In this document: one piece after another, positions 46,788 to 48,226 of the stretch
Layout: the number at the start of each line of letters is the position of its first letter
How positions within the stretch are numbered: the stretch's first letter is position 1
Program-made: the position numbers and the translations under genes
Notes under the pieces: generated by a model
What the model was told of the DNA's origin: nothing
Database searches by the model: none
The model's input: the letters and a program-made list of their open reading frames with translations, nothing else
Origin: Lachnospiraceae bacterium
GTDB taxonomy: Bacteria > Bacillota > Clostridia > Lachnospirales > Lachnospiraceae
Assembly: GCA_017889125.1 (NCBI GenBank)
Contig: JAGHER010000109.1
Coordinates: 1-48,226 of the forward strand
DNA: 48,226 nucleotides
Direction: 5' to 3'

Positions 46788-48226
46788 GTGGCAGGAGAGA
46801 ATCAGAACCAGAAGAAGGGGCAGGAGGACTTAAATCACGTGCTTCAGGCCCGCCGGGATAAGCTGGCGGAGCTTCAGGCAGCAGGAAAGGATCCCTTTAC
46901 CATTACAAAATATGACGTTACGGTACACAGCACGGACATTAAGAATCATTATGAGGAGCTGGAGGGGAAAGAAGTATCCCTGGCCGGCCGGATGATGTTT
47001 AAGCGGGTGATGGGCAAGGCCTCCTTCTGCAATGTGCAGGACAGAGAGGGCAGCATCCAGGTTTACGTGGCCAGAGACAGCATCGGCGAGGAGCCCTACA
47101 AGGACTTTAAGAAGATGGATATCGGCGATATCGTGGGCGTTAAGGGTACGGTATTTACCACCAAGACCGGAGAGATTTCCGTACACGCAGAGAGTGTGAT
47201 TCTTCTGTCTAAGAGCCTTCAGGTTCTCCCGGAGAAATTCCACGGCCTTACGGACACGGATACGCGCTACCGTCAGCGGTACGTGGATCTGATTATGAAT
47301 ACCGATGTGCGGGATACCTTTGTGAAGCGTTCGAAGATCCTGGCTGCCATCCGCAAGTATCTGGGCGAGCAGGATTTCATGGAGGTGGAGACGCCCATGC
47401 TGGTGTCCAATGCAGGCGGCGCAGCAGCAAGACCCTTTGAGACCCATTTTAATGCCCTGGACGAGGATTTCAAGCTTCGGATTTCCCTGGAGCTGTATTT
47501 AAAGAGACTGATTGTGGGCGGACTGGAGAGAGTGTACGAGATCGGCCGCGTATTCCGCAATGAGGGCCTGGACACCCGTCATAATCCGGAATTTACCCTG
47601 ATGGAGCTGTATCAGGCTTATACCGATTATCACGGCATGATGGATCTGACAGAGAATCTGTACCGGTATGTGGCTCAGGAGGTGCTGGGCACCACCACCA
47701 TTGTGTACAATGGCGTGGAGATGGATCTGGGCAAGCCCTTTGCCCGCATGACCATGGTGGATGCGGTAAAGAAGTACTCCGGCGTAGATTTCAACGAGAT
47801 TCACAGCCTGGCAGAGGCCAGAGCCATTGCCAAGGAGAAGCATGTTGAGTTCGAGGAGCGCCATAAGAAGGGCGATATCCTGAATCTCTTCTTCGAGGAG
47901 TTCGTGGAGGAGCACCTGATCCAGCCTACCTTTATCATGGATCATCCTGTAGAGATCTCTCCGCTGACCAAGAAGAAACCGGAAAATCCGGAGTACGTAG
48001 AGCGTTTTGAGTTCTTCATGAACGGCTGGGAGATGGCAAACGCATACTCTGAGTTAAACGATCCCATCGACCAGAGAGAGCGCTTCCGGGCACAGGAGGA
48101 GCTTTTAGCCCAGGGCGACGAGGAGGCAAACCACACCGACGAGGATTTCTTAAATGCTCTGGAGGTAGGTATGCCGCCCACAGGCGGAATCGGCTTCGGC
48201 ATCGACCGGATGTGCATGCTGCTGAC
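46788..48226 (+). CDS. lysS: Lysyl-tRNA synthetase, class II (3' end outside window)
   Basis: Charges tRNA-Lys with lysine; 479 codons visible, so about 20 or so are missing. The N-terminal OB fold binds the anticodon (VSLAGRMMFKRVMGKASFCNVQDREG). Class II motif 1 lies in DFMEVETPML, motif 2 in YEIGRVFRNEGLDTRHNPEFTLMELYQAY, and motif 3 begins at the window edge (GIGFGIDRMCML). The gene is missing from the ORF track because it runs off the end. The start appears to be GTG 46788, since AAGGAG (46774-46779) lies 8 nt before it; ATG 46771 is out of frame with the synthetase only if spacing is miscounted and overlaps that ribosome site. It follows greA, a common order in Firmicutes. Confidence 0.94.
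   Translation, partial: MAGENQNQKKGQEDLNHVLQARRDKLAELQAAGKDPFTITKYDVTVHSTDIKNHYEELEGKEVSLAGRMMFKRVMGKASFCNVQDREGSIQVYVARDSIGEEPYKDFKKMDIGDIVGVKGTVFTTKTGEISVHAESVILLSKSLQVLPEKFHGLTDTDTRYRQRYVDLIMNTDVRDTFVKRSKILAAIRKYLGEQDFMEVETPMLVSNAGGAAARPFETHFNALDEDFKLRISLELYLKRLIVGGLERVYEIGRVFRNEGLDTRHNPEFTLMELYQAYTDYHGMMDLTENLYRYVAQEVLGTTTIVYNGVEMDLGKPFARMTMVDAVKKYSGVDFNEIHSLAEARAIAKEKHVEFEERHKKGDILNLFFEEFVEEHLIQPTFIMDHPVEISPLTKKKPENPEYVERFEFFMNGWEMANAYSELNDPIDQRERFRAQEELLAQGDEEANHTDEDFLNALEVGMPPTGGIGFGIDRMCMLL

Noticed and set aside
1-48226. tRNA, rRNA, insertion sequence or prophage genes
   Set aside because: No cloverleaf, rRNA segment, transposase, integrase or phage structural protein was recognised on reading both strands; a tRNAscan or profile search could still find a short one.

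Overview
The window looks like a chromosomal segment of a Gram-positive anaerobe of the class Clostridia, most likely family Lachnospiraceae. The evidence is the uvrC-hprK-murB-rapZ-whiA-HPr/Crh-like-dnaE-pfkA order, small proteins resembling Lachnospiraceae families (DUF6465-like, DUF6145-like), YesMN-type two-component genes, CUT1 sugar transport without a local ATPase, AGGAGG-type ribosome binding sites and moderately high GC with AT-rich promoters. This is inference from gene content; no rRNA or tRNA gene was recognised.

Layout. 1-4780: end of an ABC-F ATPase, an M32 carboxypeptidase, a Cof-type HAD phosphatase, a 72-aa unknown protein and a CarD-like regulator. 4860-7000: a more AT-rich accessory stretch with an AAA-ATPase/PD-(D/E)XK protein, a 53-aa antitoxin-sized protein and a start-less reading frame that may be a remnant. 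7100-9306: a hotdog thioesterase, a Gfo/Idh/MocA oxidoreductase and a PAP2 phosphatase. 9401-10175: a tetrahydrofolate riboswitch with a candidate translational platform in front of a FolT-type ECF S component. 10302-11856: Mrp/NBP35 ATPase and a RelQ-type (p)ppGpp synthetase. 12009-12488: an AT-rich lipoprotein. 12665-20861: AraC-type response regulator, sensor kinase and a lipoprotein solute-binding protein in one unit, followed by a separately promoted sugar-binding protein and two CUT1 permeases. 20930-22500: an AbiE type IV toxin-antitoxin pair on the minus strand with a palindromic operator. 22663-24920: a tandem GNAT protein (minus) divergent from lrgA-lrgB. 25028-31360: PepF, a Lys/Ala-rich DUF6465-like protein, an RsmF-type rRNA methyltransferase, and on the minus strand a pseudouridine synthase and DinB. 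31522-44321: a TIM-barrel lipoprotein, a DUF1653 protein, uvrC, hprK, murB, rapZ, whiA, a Crh-like HPr, dnaE and pfkA. 44547-48226: a DUF6145-like protein, dusB, greA and the start of lysS.

How the genes fit together. hprK, the Crh-like protein (Ser46 kept, His15 replaced by Glu) and pfkA form a carbon-catabolite/glycolysis block beside cell-wall (murB) and division/morphology (rapZ, whiA) genes. The YesMN-like system with its own binding protein plausibly senses a sugar and controls the adjacent CUT1 transporter. The accessory pieces are the AbiE pair, the AAA/PD-(D/E)XK gene with its small neighbour, and the AT-rich lipoprotein. No complete new defence system is evident. The most notable signals are the E15 Crh-like protein, the THF riboswitch with mutually exclusive downstream hairpins, the three-gene sensor unit, and a recurrent pattern of short tandem duplications (periods about 14-51 nt) in spacers and protein linkers throughout the window.
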